From Hymenobacter daecheongensis DSM 21074 (GTDB lineage: Bacteria > Bacteroidota > Bacteroidia > Cytophagales > Hymenobacteraceae), in the NCBI RefSeq assembly GCF_900141805.1, contig NZ_FQYN01000002.1:372001-436000 (forward strand): a stretch of 64,000 nt of DNA, written 5' to 3'. Every line of letters starts with the position of its first letter. Position 1 is the stretch's first letter. The notes beneath the pieces were generated by a model that was given only the letters and a program-made list of their open reading frames with translations, was not told the origin of the DNA and did no database searches. Of this stretch, positions 8,447 through 17,973 are shown piece by piece. The translations under genes and the position numbers were made by a program.

Positions 8447-10313
8447 GTTGGTGCGCGTTAGCTGGGTGTTGGCCAGGCCCAGCTCGCTGTTGGCGGTGGC
8501 CAGGGCGGCGGGCTTTTTCCTCGCTTTCCAGCACCCCCTGCCGGGCCCGCACCTGGTCGGTCATGTCGTGGGCGAAGATCAGCACGCCATCCACTGCCCC
8601 GTGCGCGTCGCGGCGGGCCTGGCAGGTGAAGGTCCAGTAGATGTTTTCCAGGGGGCCGCCGTGGTGACGGGCCAGCCGCACGGGCAGCTCCTGGGCGGTG
8701 GCGGTGGTGCCGGTGCCGTACACTTGGCGCAGCAGGGCCGGAATGGGGCTGTCGGCCAGCTCGGGCAGGGCATCCATTAGGGCTTTGCCCAGCAGCTCGC
8801 GGCCTGGAAACAGCTGCTGATATGCCGGATTGACCAGCTGGTACACCATCTCAGGGCCGGCCAGAATCACGATGGGAATAGGGGCCTCCATAAACAGCGA
8901 GTGCAGCACCTGGCGCTGCTGCTCTATTTCCTGGCGGGCTTCCACCTGCTCGGTCACCTCGTAGCCAAACACCACCACGCCGTCGATGCAGCCGTGCTCA
9001 TCGAAGCGGGCCTGCTGAATGAAGTTGAAGTAGCGGTCTTGCAGCTGGCCGCTGGTGGGGTTCAGAAACGGAATCAGCAGGTTTTCTTCCCGGTTGGTGC
9101 GGCCGGTTTCATACACCCGCCGGAACGTATGGAGCACGTCGTGGCCCGCGAGTTCCGGAAACGCCTCGGCCAGGCGGCGGCCCAGCAGCTCGCGGCCGGC
9201 AAACAGCTCCTGATAGCCAGGGTTCACCAGCTCATACACCAGCTCGGGGCCACTGAGAATGCAGATGGCGGCCGGCGCGGCCATAAACAGGCGCTCTAGG
9301 CGGGTGCGCTGCTGCTCGGCCCCGGTGCGGGCCGCCAGCAGCTGGGCGGTGCGGTCCTGCACGCGGGCCTCCAGCTCCTGGGCCAGTATCAGCAGCTGCT
9401 GCTGCGACTCTCGCAGCTCGGCGTAGTTGGCCAGGCCCTCCTCGTTGGCCACGCGCAGCTCCTCGTTGGTAGCGGCCAGGGCATCGTTCAGGTGCTGCAC
9501 CTGCCGGCGGGCTTCCACCGGCTCGCTCACGTCGGTAGCCACCATAATTATCCCCGTGATGCGCCCATCGGCCTCGCGCAACGGATGATACACGAAGCTC
9601 CAGTATACGGTCTGGCGGCGGCCCTGCCGGTCGATGAACGAAGGCAGCTCGTGGGCTACAAAGGGCACACCCGTGGCCAGCACCCCATCCATCAGCTCCT
9701 CGAAGCCCTGTCCGGCCACCTCGGGCAGCAGCTCAAATAAGGGCGTGTGCAGCGCCTGGGCCTGGGAGCGGCCCCACATGGTGCACACGGTCGGGTTGGC
9801 CAGCTCAATGACGTAGCGCGGGCCCCGCAGCACGGCAAACCCCACCGGGGCCTGCTCGAACGCCCGCCGCAGCTCACCCAGCTCCACCTCGGCCACGGCA
9901 CTGCCGGCCAGCTCCCCGCGCGGGTCGGGGCGGGCCGCGTGAGAGGTGAGGCTGACCACCAGCAGCGGGCCGCTGCGCCGGGCCACGAGCTGGCACCGCC
10001 TATCAGCCCCGGCGGCCGGGTCGGCGAAGTCGTGGTGGGCGGCGGTGTTGGTTTCGAAGGCCTGCCGGCATCGCGCTAGAATGACCGGGGCCTGCAGCGG
10101 CGCAAAGAAGCTGAGCAGCGTGCGGCCCGGCAGCCGGCGCTGCTGCTGGCCGGCGGGGTTGAGGTATTCCAGGCTGAAATCCACTAACTCGCCACCGGCC
10201 AGTGCATACAGCGGCCGCCAGAGCTGCACTGCCGTCGGCAGAACGTCCAGCAGCGTGCGCAGCAGCTCATCGGGCACGGCATCGGGTGGAAACGGGGCAG
10301 CGGGGGCGGGCAT
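8370..10313 (-). CDS. PAS-domain sensor histidine kinase, N-terminal part (frameshifted)
   Basis: 647 codons, of which about the first 600 are genuine. There is an N-terminal PAS-like segment, a second PAS (about 135-250, AFEQAPVGFAVLRGPRYVIE), a coiled coil (about 260-320), and two further closely similar PAS domains with GPELVYELVNPGYQELF and GPEMVYQLVNPAYQQLF signatures. After LESEEKA the frame is lost, and the last 50 or so residues are a shadow reading. Skipping one base in the A5/C-rich stretch near 8510-8516 restores continuity into the kinase domain. No transmembrane segment is visible, so this would be a cytoplasmic sensor. Confidence 0.85.
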   Translation of the reverse strand: MPAPAAPFPPDAVPDELLRTLLDVLPTAVQLWRPLYALAGGELVDFSLEYLNPAGQQQRRLPGRTLLSFFAPLQAPVILARCRQAFETNTAAHHDFADPAAGADRRCQLVARRSGPLLVVSLTSHAARPDPRGELAGSAVAEVELGELRRAFEQAPVGFAVLRGPRYVIELANPTVCTMWGRSQAQALHTPLFELLPEVAGQGFEELMDGVLATGVPFVAHELPSFIDRQGRRQTVYWSFVYHPLREADGRITGIIMVATDVSEPVEARRQVQHLNDALAATNEELRVANEEGLANYAELRESQQQLLILAQELEARVQDRTAQLLAARTGAEQQRTRLERLFMAAPAAICILSGPELVYELVNPGYQELFAGRELLGRRLAEAFPELAGHDVLHTFRRVYETGRTNREENLLIPFLNPTSGQLQDRYFNFIQQARFDEHGCIDGVVVFGYEVTEQVEARQEIEQQRQVLHSLFMEAPIPIVILAGPEMVYQLVNPAYQQLFPGRELLGKALMDALPELADSPIPALLRQVYGTGTTATAQELPVRLARHHGGPLENIYWTFTCQARRDAHGAVDGVLIFAHDMTDQVRARQGVLESEEKARRPGHRQQRAGPGQHPANAHQRGPGYLRLHRLTRPESAHHQHRRAA

Positions 10314-10556
10314 GGCGGAGGCGCGAAGAAGCAGGAGCAGAAGGCGCGGACCGGGCGGCCAACGGCCCCGGCACGGGCCGGAACTCAGGAAAGGTACGCT
10401 TATCCACGGCCATAGTTGAGGTTAGCGGTAATCCGGCATTCGGCCCGGTTCACCGAGGATTTGGCGGGGTTGCCGGTGCAAACCGCGCTGAACCAGTGCC
10501 CGCGGGCTATCTTGCCGGGCCTGGGCTTTTCGCGGCCTTCACCTTTTGGCATTTTT

Positions 10557-13500
10557 GTGCTGCCCCTTCCTTCCACCCTGCTCATTCGCGGCCTGCTGGC
10601 CCTGCTGCTTATGCTGCCCCGGCCGGGTGCGGCCCAATCGGGACCGGGGCGGCAGTTTCTGAAGCCGTTTGGGGCAGCCGAAGGTCTGCCCCAAACCTTC
10701 ATCTACGCCCTGCACCAGGACCGCGCCGGTTACCTTTGGCTAGGCACCGCCGAGGGCCTGGTGCGCTACGACGGCACCGCTTTCGTGCTCTTCACCACCC
10801 GCCAGGGCCTGGCCGATAACTTCGTGACGCGCCTCGGCGAAGATGCCGCCGGTCGCCTCTGGGCCGACCATCCGCAGGGCCGCCGGTCGGGGTGGCAGGG
10901 GCAGCGCTTCGGTCCCGCCCCGCTCCCCGCCGGCCCCGCCGCTGCTCCCGATACGGCCGCCCTGCGCCGCCTACGCCAGCGCTACCAGGCCCAATTGCCG
11001 GCCCACACCGAGCTAAGCTGCTTCCTGGCTGACCGCGAGGGCAACCTCTGGCTGGGCACCGCCGGCCAGGGCCTGTGGCGCGTTTCTGACCAGCATATTA
11101 CCTTTTTCCCCGACGCGGACGGCCGCCTGTGGGCCACGGTAAATGCCGGCCCTAACGCCCTGCGGCGGGCCGCCGCCGCGCTGCGCCTGCCGGCCCCCGT
11201 CACGGCCGCCATCCGCACCCCGGCGGCGCTGTGGGTGGGCACTGCCACCGATGGCGTGTACCGGCAGCCCGCCGCCGCGGCCGGCCCCGCGCAGCACTTC
11301 ACCACTGCCAACGGGCTGCTGCACAACGCCATTTATGCCCTGCTGGCCGATGCGGCCGGGCGCGTGTGGGTGGCCACGCACGGCACCGGGCTGGCAGTGT
11401 GGGAGCAGGGTCGCTTCCGGCACTTCCGCCTCGGGCGCGGCGGCCTGAATGCCACCGCCCTGGCCACCGACCCCGCCGGCCGCGTCTGGATCGGGACCGA
11501 GGGGGCGGGGCTCTACGGCTATGCTAATGGCCGCTTCCGTCAGTATACCACCGCCCAGGGCCTGCCTTCCAACTACTGCTACGCACTGGCTCCGTTCCGG
11601 GTGCCCACCCGCCCGGCCGCCCGGCCAGCAGCTGACTACCTGCTCATCGTGCACCAGAATCAGCTGAGTGCCCTGCAGCCGGCCACCGGCCGCGTGGCCG
11701 CGCTGTCCGCCCCCGACAACCCGCTGGTGCGGGGCTGCCTGCCCCAGCTGGCCCCGGATTCGGCGCGGGGGCTGCTGTGGGTGCGCACCCGCACCGGCGT
11801 GCTGCGCGTGGACCCGCGCCAGTGGCCGGCCGCGCCCGCCGTGCCCACCGCCGTGCTGACGGGCGCGGATGTAGACGATGCGCGCCGCCCGGTGGCGCAG
11901 CTGGGGCAGCTTGCGGCCACGCGGCACCGGCTGGCGTTCCGGTTTCGCGGCATCAGTCTGGCGCGGGCCGGGGCGGTGCAGTACCAGTATCGGCTGCGCG
12001 GCTACCAGGAGGCCTGGAGCACGCCCAGCGCCGTGGCCGAGGCTCAGTTTCCGCGGCTCGATGCGGGCTCCTACGTATTTGAGGCGCGGGCGCGGCTGGG
12101 CGAGCGGGGCGCGTGGTCGGGGCCGGCGCGGGCGGCGTTTGGCATTGCCACGCCTTTCTGGCGCACCGGGTGGTTTGGGGCGCTGGCGCTGCTGATGGCC
12201 GGGGCGGCCGGGTATCTGCTCATGCGGGCCCGCGAAGCCACGCTGCGCCGGCAGCAGCGCCAGCTCGAAACCACCGTGCGCGAGCGAACTGCCGAGCTGC
12301 GCCAGCGCAACGCCGACATCGAGCACATGAACGCGGAGCTGGTGGTGGCGCGCGATGCGGCCGAGGCCTCGCGCAAGGCCAAGGCGCAGTTTCTGGCCAA
12401 CATGAGCCACGAAATCCGGACCCCGATGAACGCCGTTATCGGCCTCACGCACCTGCTGCGCCAGACGCGCACCACGCCCGAGCAGCTCGAATACTTGCAG
12501 GCCGTGCAGTCGTCGTCGCAGAATCTGCTGGTCATCATCAACGATATTCTGGACAGCTCCAAGATGGAAGCCGGCCGCCTCACCCTGGAGCAGGCCCCGT
12601 TTCATCTGCCCGAGCTGCTGCGCCGGGTGCAGCGCATGTTCCAGTTTACCACCGAGTCCAAGGGCCTGTACTTTCACTTGGATATAGCCCCCACCGTGCC
12701 CGAGGCCGTGCTTGGCGACTCCGTGCGGCTGAATCAGGTGTTGGTGAACCTGGTGGGCAACGCGCTGAAGTTCACGGCCCGCGGCGGGGTCACGGTGCGC
12801 GTATCAGCGGCCGAAGGCGGGCCGGATGGGGCCACGCTGGTGCGCTTTGCCGTGGTCGATACCGGCATCGGCATTGCCGCCGATAAGCTGGAAGCCATCT
12901 TCGAGGATTTCTCTCAGGCCAATACCAGCACCACCCGCGAGTTTGGCGGCACCGGTCTGGGTCTGAGCATTGCCCGCAGCCTGGTGGCGCTGCACCAGGG
13001 CCGCCTGTGGGTGGAAAGTGAGCTGGGCCGGGGCTCCGAGTTCATCTTCGAAATCCCCTACCACGCCGCCGACGCGGCCCTGATGCGCCCCGAAACCACC
13101 GGCCCGCTCACCCGCTTCGAGCCGGCCCTGCGCGTGCTGGTGGCCGAAGACAACGACCTGAACCAGCTGGTGGCCCGCAAAACCCTGGAGGCCTGGAATG
13201 TGACCGTGACCGTGGCCGCCAACGGCCGCCTGGCCGTGGAAGCCGCCCGGCAGCAACCCTTCGACGCGGTGCTGATGGACGTGCAGATGCCGGAAATGGA
13301 CGGCTACGAGGCCACCCGCCAGCTGCGTACCCACTTCCCCGACCCACGCCGGCTGCCTATCATCGGCCTCACGGCCTCGGCCCTGCCCGAAGACCGCGCC
13401 CTGGCGCTGGAAGCCGGCATGAACGACACGCTGGCCAAGCCCTTCGACCCGGCCGTGCTCTACGCCCGCCTGGCCCACTACACCGGCCGCACCGCCCTGA

Positions 13501-13895
13501 CGCAGCCTGCGCCGCAGTCCGCGGCCGTGCCGCCCCAGCCCGTCGTCGAAGCTCCTTTCCGACCCGATTGGACCGTGCTGGAAGAGTTGGCCGGCGGCAA
13601 CGAGGCGTTTATCACGCAGATAATCACAACGTTTCTGGACCAGGCTCACGCGCTGCACGAGGCGCTGCAAGCTGCCGCCCACGCCGCTGATACCACTGCC
13701 CTAGCCCAGACGGCCCACAAGCTGAAAGGGCAGGTGGCCTACTTTGGTGTGCCGCAGCTACACGCGCACCTCGGCCAGCTCGAACAGTTCCGCGAAAAAA
13801 AACCTCTTCCTCCTGACCTTCCGGAGCAGATAGCCACCACCGGCAGTCTGCTCCGGCAGCTGTGCGCCGTGCTCCAGGCACGCCTCACACCCTGA
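10557..13895 (+). CDS. Hybrid two-component sensor kinase with periplasmic propeller
   Basis: A one-protein phosphorelay of about 1,112 residues. In order: signal peptide; two-component regulator propeller repeats (GYLWLGTAEGLVRYDG, GNLWLGTAGQGLW, GRVWIGTEGAGLYGY); a YYY-type beta domain; a transmembrane helix (GWFGALALLMAGAAGYLLM); a coiled coil; HisKA with the His in MSHEIRTPMN (about residue 618); HATPase; a receiver with Asp in VLMDVQMPEMDG (about 907); and an Hpt domain with His in AHKLKGQ (about 1052). The GTG at 10557 was chosen because it starts a clean signal peptide. An ATG at 10416 would add 47 residues that do not look like protein. No DNA-binding domain is present. Confidence 0.9.
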   Translation: MLPLPSTLLIRGLLALLLMLPRPGAAQSGPGRQFLKPFGAAEGLPQTFIYALHQDRAGYLWLGTAEGLVRYDGTAFVLFTTRQGLADNFVTRLGEDAAGRLWADHPQGRRSGWQGQRFGPAPLPAGPAAAPDTAALRRLRQRYQAQLPAHTELSCFLADREGNLWLGTAGQGLWRVSDQHITFFPDADGRLWATVNAGPNALRRAAAALRLPAPVTAAIRTPAALWVGTATDGVYRQPAAAAGPAQHFTTANGLLHNAIYALLADAAGRVWVATHGTGLAVWEQGRFRHFRLGRGGLNATALATDPAGRVWIGTEGAGLYGYANGRFRQYTTAQGLPSNYCYALAPFRVPTRPAARPAADYLLIVHQNQLSALQPATGRVAALSAPDNPLVRGCLPQLAPDSARGLLWVRTRTGVLRVDPRQWPAAPAVPTAVLTGADVDDARRPVAQLGQLAATRHRLAFRFRGISLARAGAVQYQYRLRGYQEAWSTPSAVAEAQFPRLDAGSYVFEARARLGERGAWSGPARAAFGIATPFWRTGWFGALALLMAGAAGYLLMRAREATLRRQQRQLETTVRERTAELRQRNADIEHMNAELVVARDAAEASRKAKAQFLANMSHEIRTPMNAVIGLTHLLRQTRTTPEQLEYLQAVQSSSQNLLVIINDILDSSKMEAGRLTLEQAPFHLPELLRRVQRMFQFTTESKGLYFHLDIAPTVPEAVLGDSVRLNQVLVNLVGNALKFTARGGVTVRVSAAEGGPDGATLVRFAVVDTGIGIAADKLEAIFEDFSQANTSTTREFGGTGLGLSIARSLVALHQGRLWVESELGRGSEFIFEIPYHAADAALMRPETTGPLTRFEPALRVLVAEDNDLNQLVARKTLEAWNVTVTVAANGRLAVEAARQQPFDAVLMDVQMPEMDGYEATRQLRTHFPDPRRLPIIGLTASALPEDRALALEAGMNDTLAKPFDPAVLYARLAHYTGRTALTQPAPQSAAVPPQPVVEAPFRPDWTVLEELAGGNEAFITQIITTFLDQAHALHEALQAAAHAADTTALAQTAHKLKGQVAYFGVPQLHAHLGQLEQFREKKPLPPDLPEQIATTGSLLRQLCAVLQARLTP

Positions 13896-13994
13896 CGGGC
13901 TGCGCAATTTACCGGCTGAGGCGGTCGGCATTTCGCCCCTGCTCCCAGGCAATATTCACCCAGTCACTTTACTGGCTTTTACCAAGGCTTCCTA

Positions 13995-14002
13995 TACCTT
14001 TG
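13995..14002 (+). promoter_or_regulatory. -7 box (TACCTTTG) for the LytTR regulator
   Basis: Exact TAnnTTTG ending five bases before the ATG. A weak -33 candidate (ACTGG) lies about 20 bases upstream. At this distance the transcript would have almost no leader. Confidence 0.55.
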
Positions 14003-14007
14003 CCGCT

Positions 14008-14730
14008 ATGCCAAATTCAACCGTTCCGTTGCGCTGCCTGGTAGTTGACGATGACCCACTTTCGATCCAGATTGTGGAAAATTGCATTGCCAACACGCCT
14101 TTTCTAGTTTCTACCGGCACCTGCGACAGCGCCATTGCCGCCGCTGAGGTGCTGCGCGTGCAGCCCGTCGATTTGCTGTTTCTGGATGTGGAAATGCCGC
14201 TCATGTCCGGCATCGATTTGCTGCGCACGCTCCAGCATCCGCCGCTGGTGGTGCTCATCACCAGCAGCCAGAGCTACGCGGTACAGGCCTTCGAGCAGTC
14301 GGTGGTTGATTATCTGGTAAAGCCCGTCAGCTATGCGCGGTTTCTGCAGGCCGCCCAAAAAGCGCTGGAGCTAGCCGAAAGCCGCCTCACGCCCGCCACC
14401 GCGCCGACTGAGGCCGATGCCGATTTCACCTTCGTGAAAGTGGACACCCGGCTGGTGAAGGTGCTCTTTGATGAGGTGCGCTACGTGGAAGCCCTCGGCG
14501 ACTACGTACACATCGTGACGGGGCAGAGCAAGCTCATCGTGTATAGCACCATGAAGGCCGTGGAGGAGAAATTTCCGACCGCGCTGTTCGCCCGCGTTCA
14601 CCGCTCCTTCATTGTGAACATTAAGCGCGTGCAGGCCATCGAAGACAATACCATCATCATCGAAAACAAGCACATTCCCATCGGGCAGACCTACCTGCGC
14701 GACGTGCTGCAGCGGCTGAACAAGTTTTAA
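14008..14730 (+). CDS. LytTR-family response regulator
   Basis: A 240-residue regulator. The N-terminal receiver domain has acidic residues DDD at 14-16, the phosphoacceptor Asp at about 60 (LLFLDVEMP), and the conserved Lys in YLVKPVS. A C-terminal LytTR DNA-binding domain starts near residue 140 (VRYVEALGDYVHI, FARVHRSFIVN). LytTR regulators normally pair with a LytS-like membrane kinase, but none is adjacent; the upstream hybrid kinase carries its own receiver. The PKD-domain gene starts on the base after this stop codon, so the two are probably cotranscribed. Confidence 0.95.
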   Translation: MPNSTVPLRCLVVDDDPLSIQIVENCIANTPFLVSTGTCDSAIAAAEVLRVQPVDLLFLDVEMPLMSGIDLLRTLQHPPLVVLITSSQSYAVQAFEQSVVDYLVKPVSYARFLQAAQKALELAESRLTPATAPTEADADFTFVKVDTRLVKVLFDEVRYVEALGDYVHIVTGQSKLIVYSTMKAVEEKFPTALFARVHRSFIVNIKRVQAIEDNTIIIENKHIPIGQTYLRDVLQRLNKF

Positions 14731-15363
14731 GTGCAACCATCCGGATTTTCTACCTTTTTCGGGCGCTGCGGGGCGGGCTTGGTGCTGCTCTGCGTGCTGC
14801 TGCTGGCCCAGCTGCCGGGCCACGCCCAGCGGGCCGGCGATACGCTCAGCGTGGCCTGCCCGCCGCCGCGCGTGGTTGAGCTGTGCGTCGAGCTGGATGC
14901 CATCCGCTCCGTAGACTCCGGCAGCGGCCCGCTCACCTACCGCTGGGATATGGGCGATGGCACCACGCTCACTGGCCTCACCGTGGCGCACTGCTACGCC
15001 ACCCGCCAGCGCTACCTCGTACGCCTCGACGTGGTGGAGGACGAAACCGGCGAAGTGCGCCCCGATCAAAAGGTCATTCCCGTCGATTTCACCCAGGAAA
15101 CGGTAGTCAACTTTCTCATGCCTGATACCGTGCGCGTGGGCCAGCCCGTGGCCTTCGATGCCGTCGACTCGCAGCTGCCGACCTGCGAAAATATGGTGGT
15201 GCTCTGGGATTTTCGCGACGGCTACGTGACCAATGGCCGCCGCGTGCAGCACACCTTCCGCCGACCTGGCCGCTATGCCGTGCGCATGAGCCTGCGGGCC
15301 AACGGCCCCGACCCCTGCCCCGACAGTCACTGCGTGAGTCGGGTGCTGGTGGTGCAGCCTTGA
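14731..15363 (+). CDS. Secreted PKD-domain protein
   Basis: 210 residues starting at GTG immediately after the LytTR stop codon; no closer ATG gives a signal peptide. A hydrophobic signal segment (LVLLCVLLLAQLPGHAQ) precedes two PKD-like beta-sandwich domains, seen from YRWDMGDGTTLTG and VVLWDFRDGYVTNGR, each followed by the typical H-x-(Y/F)-x3-x-Y-V strand. PKD domains serve in extracellular binding. Four Cys residues could form disulphides. No enzyme domain is visible. Likely controlled together with the response regulator. Confidence 0.82.
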   Translation: MQPSGFSTFFGRCGAGLVLLCVLLLAQLPGHAQRAGDTLSVACPPPRVVELCVELDAIRSVDSGSGPLTYRWDMGDGTTLTGLTVAHCYATRQRYLVRLDVVEDETGEVRPDQKVIPVDFTQETVVNFLMPDTVRVGQPVAFDAVDSQLPTCENMVVLWDFRDGYVTNGRRVQHTFRRPGRYAVRMSLRANGPDPCPDSHCVSRVLVVQP

Positions 15364-15514
15364 GCAGAGCCAGTAGTATCTATCAAAGGCTAGGCAGCCT
15401 ATTTTTACTTAGTATATTACTAGAAAAACGATTTGACACAGTACTTATCGTTTAAAAAGTTGCTTTATTTGCACGCAGGTTAGCCAATTAGTATTCCTTC
15501 CTGCCCTTTTTGTC

Positions 15515-15892
15515 ATGAATAAAGCTTCTATTCTGCTGCTGCTCGCCTTCAGCCTGACCACCGCCGCCCACGCCCAGCAAGCCCCCGACCTGCGGGCGCA
15601 GGCCGCGGAAGCCACCCGCAAGCTGGCCCAGCAGATTTCCCTCGACGATGCCCGTAGCGTGCAGGTGCGCCGGCTCACGTATGAGCGCCTGACCCAGGAA
15701 AATGAGGTGAGCCGCCAGTATGCCGTCGATGCCGCCATGCGCCAGAACAAGCTGCGGGTAGTGGGCGAAGAATACGCCACCAAGCTTCAGGCGGTGCTGT
15801 CGCCGGCCCAGTTTCAGCGCTACATGGCGCTGAGCGCGGCCACGGCTCCTACGCCCGGCACTGCCGCCACGCCCTCGGCCTCGCGCAAGTAG
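15515..15892 (+). CDS. Small periplasmic helical protein (Spy-like)
   Basis: A 125-residue protein with a clear signal peptide (ILLLLAFSLTTAAHAQ) and a charged helical body (RRLTYERLTQENEVSRQY, VGEEYATKLQAVLSPAQFQRY). The LSPAQFQRY ending of the helical part is common in Spy/CpxP-like proteins of this phylum, which bind unfolded proteins or sense envelope stress. The tail is Ala/Thr/Pro-rich. The Spy-like label rests on overall pattern only, so treat the function as unknown. Confidence 0.72.
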   Translation: MNKASILLLLAFSLTTAAHAQQAPDLRAQAAEATRKLAQQISLDDARSVQVRRLTYERLTQENEVSRQYAVDAAMRQNKLRVVGEEYATKLQAVLSPAQFQRYMALSAATAPTPGTAATPSASRK

Positions 15893-16000
15893 AGCGCTTG
15901 GGAGCTGTTTTGAGTTGATTTTTTGGCTTACCAAAGAGGGATAGACGAGATGCATAGCGACGGTCTTGTCGGCCGCGCCGCAAAGTAAGTTTCGCTCAGG

Positions 16001-16026
16001 GATGAGGCGCAAATATGCGCCTCATC
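16001..16026. terminator. Hairpin between convergent genes
   Basis: An 11-bp perfect stem (GATGAGGCGCA) with an AATA loop, between the ends of two convergent genes. No T-run follows on either strand, so termination would rely on the stem or on Rho. Confidence 0.5.
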
Positions 16027-16065
16027 CGCGTTCCGGCGGCTCTTTCGCCAGATCAAAACCGCTCC

Positions 16066-17607
16066 TTAGCCAACTCGCTGGCGGGCGGCCACTTCCCGGG
16101 CTTGCTCCCGCGCCGCGTTGGCGGCCAGAATATCCAGTGCCAGTTGCCAGAGCGCCTCATACGGGATGATTTCTATCTCGGCAAAGGCCTCGCCGGGCTG
16201 GGGCGCTTCGCGCAGGCGCTTTAGCAGGGGCTGCGCCTTTTTCTCGCAGGCCTGAGGATTGAAGTGCTCCTTCACGGTGAGCACCAGCAGCCGGAAAAAC
16301 AGCTGACTGCGGAGCGTAGCCGCGTCGCGCAGGTGCCGGCGCTCATATTTGCGCAAGCCCTCCAGGCGCGACAGCAGCCCGTCTACATCCTGCTGCCGCA
16401 GATAATGCAGGAATTGCAGAATCAGGATGGCCACGTTGTAGCCCTGCTTGTCGCGGCTGTAGTCGGGCAGGGTCTGCACGAACTGGTTGAAGTGCCGCAG
16501 CCGCAACGGCGACACTTCGGGCTGCACGAAGTGAATGTAGGCCCGGAACAGGTCCCAGCGCTGCCGCGCCGCCACCCGCTGCTTGCGGAAATACGGGTTT
16601 TTGAGCGCCAGCTCCAGCAGCTGCAGCGCCTTGCCGTATTGCCCCGCGTGCAGGGCCAGCAGCACGTAGTTTTCCAGAAAGAAAAACCAGTTGCCCGACG
16701 AGGGGTGAAAGTCCTTGAAGTACTCCTCGGCTAGCGCCAACCCCTTTTCGGCCTGCTTGCTGCGCAGGTGCGCATAGGCATTCATGTAGTTGTTGAAGCG
16801 CTTGTCGAAGCGCTTGCGGTTCAGCTTGCCCTGGGCCGCCTGCCGGGCCGTGGCCGAGGTGAGCCGGATAATCTCGGCGTAGTTGCCCGTCAGCTCCTGC
16901 TGGGTGAGCCGGATCAGGTACAGGTAGTTGAAAGTGGTAAAGCTCTTCGCCTTGTCGTGGAGGCGCTGCAGCTTTTCCTGGTAGGCCGGAATCTCATTCA
17001 GCAGCGTGCGCCGCGTGCGCACGGTGTGGGCCAAAGCCAGCTTGCTGCTGCCGTATATCTGGCCGGCTTCGTCTTCCAGCAGCAGCAGCTGCTGGTACTT
17101 GAGCAGCTGGGTGCTCATGGCCTTGTAGCGGGCGGGCTGGCGCAAATCGGCATAAAGCGTGCAGAGCAGGCGGGCGGCCAGCACGGCATACTGCGTAAAT
17201 TCGCCGTCCAGCGCCTGCCGGAGGCATTTGCGCAGCAGCTGTTCGGCCAGCGCATACTCGCCTTCGCCATACAGCACCGTCACCTGATGATACAGGCTCA
17301 GGCACTGCAGCTCGTAGCGCCGCGAAACCAGGTGGCGCGGATCGGCCTGATCCAGGAAGTAGAGATGGTTGAGCAGCTTCTGCTGCACCCGCGACTTAAG
17401 CTTGCGGAAGGTAATCAGGCTGGCCGGGCTGGCTTTGCCATACAGGCCCTTGGTAAGCTGGAGCTGCGTGCTATCCGGGTCAGCTTCCAGCAGCTGAATG
17501 AGCTGGTAGTCTTTATGTTTGGCGGCGCGGGCAGAAAAGTCGAATAATGGTGCCTCTTTCAGCCTGCGGTCCGTCACAATTTTAGCCAGATTACTAAGTT
17601 TCTCCAT
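16066..17607 (-). CDS. Conserved hypothetical helical-repeat protein
   Basis: 513 residues with no signal peptide and no recognised catalytic motif. The sequence is almost all alpha-helical, with pairs of Leu/Ala-rich helices (GEGEYALAEQLLRKCLRQA, LLALHAGQYGKALQLLELA) that look like degenerate TPR-type repeats. It is very rich in Arg, Lys, Gln and Tyr. MEKLSNLAKIVTDRR (17607) is taken as the start; the 38 upstream codons look non-coding. A TACTTTTT box (7 of 8) lies a few bases before the ATG. Function unknown. Confidence 0.78.
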   Translation of the reverse strand: MEKLSNLAKIVTDRRLKEAPLFDFSARAAKHKDYQLIQLLEADPDSTQLQLTKGLYGKASPASLITFRKLKSRVQQKLLNHLYFLDQADPRHLVSRRYELQCLSLYHQVTVLYGEGEYALAEQLLRKCLRQALDGEFTQYAVLAARLLCTLYADLRQPARYKAMSTQLLKYQQLLLLEDEAGQIYGSSKLALAHTVRTRRTLLNEIPAYQEKLQRLHDKAKSFTTFNYLYLIRLTQQELTGNYAEIIRLTSATARQAAQGKLNRKRFDKRFNNYMNAYAHLRSKQAEKGLALAEEYFKDFHPSSGNWFFFLENYVLLALHAGQYGKALQLLELALKNPYFRKQRVAARQRWDLFRAYIHFVQPEVSPLRLRHFNQFVQTLPDYSRDKQGYNVAILILQFLHYLRQQDVDGLLSRLEGLRKYERRHLRDAATLRSQLFFRLLVLTVKEHFNPQACEKKAQPLLKRLREAPQPGEAFAEIEIIPYEALWQLALDILAANAAREQAREVAARQRVG

Positions 17608-17973
17608 ATAAAAAGTACGCTGGCTCTTATTCTGAGCTATCCGGCGCCTAAATAAAGCGAATAAAAGCCTGTCACAAAAAAACAGGATGTGGCCTTTATT
17701 CTTGACCCGCTTTGCCCCCACCTTTGCAATGGGTAAATTTCATCTTTTTTGCAAGCCATTTGTCACAAATACCTGGCTTACGTCGGCGTTCGATTGATTT
17801 TCGCGGCTCCGATACTGAAACCAGAGAGCGCACGGCCACATTTTAGCACGGAATTTTACAAAAAATATTAGAAATATTCAAGTCACGTTTACAACAACTC
17901 TTGCCTTTCGACGAGGGCCGCACCCGCCCACCTTTGTATCAGTCAATCACCTGAACCACAAACAACCCTCGTC
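17608..17973. other. AT-rich divergent intergenic region with small palindromes
   Basis: 366 bases between the helical-repeat gene and a small peptide gene. It contains ATTTGTCACAAAT (17758-17770), a 5-3-5 palindrome nested inside AAGCC...GGCTT, and a CCTGT(N9)ACAGG hairpin at 17668-17686 that also includes GTCACAA. AT-rich tracts follow around 17855-17880. A CACCTTTG near-match to the -7 box (17929-17936) precedes the rightward gene. The region is much poorer in GC than its surroundings. Confidence 0.6.

Noticed and set aside
10416..10556. Upstream ATG for the hybrid kinase
   Set aside because: The added 47 residues do not resemble protein and would bury the signal peptide. Kept only as an alternative.
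16001..16026. Small regulatory RNA
   Set aside because: Only a single hairpin between convergent gene ends, with no promoter seen. Better explained as a terminator-like structure.
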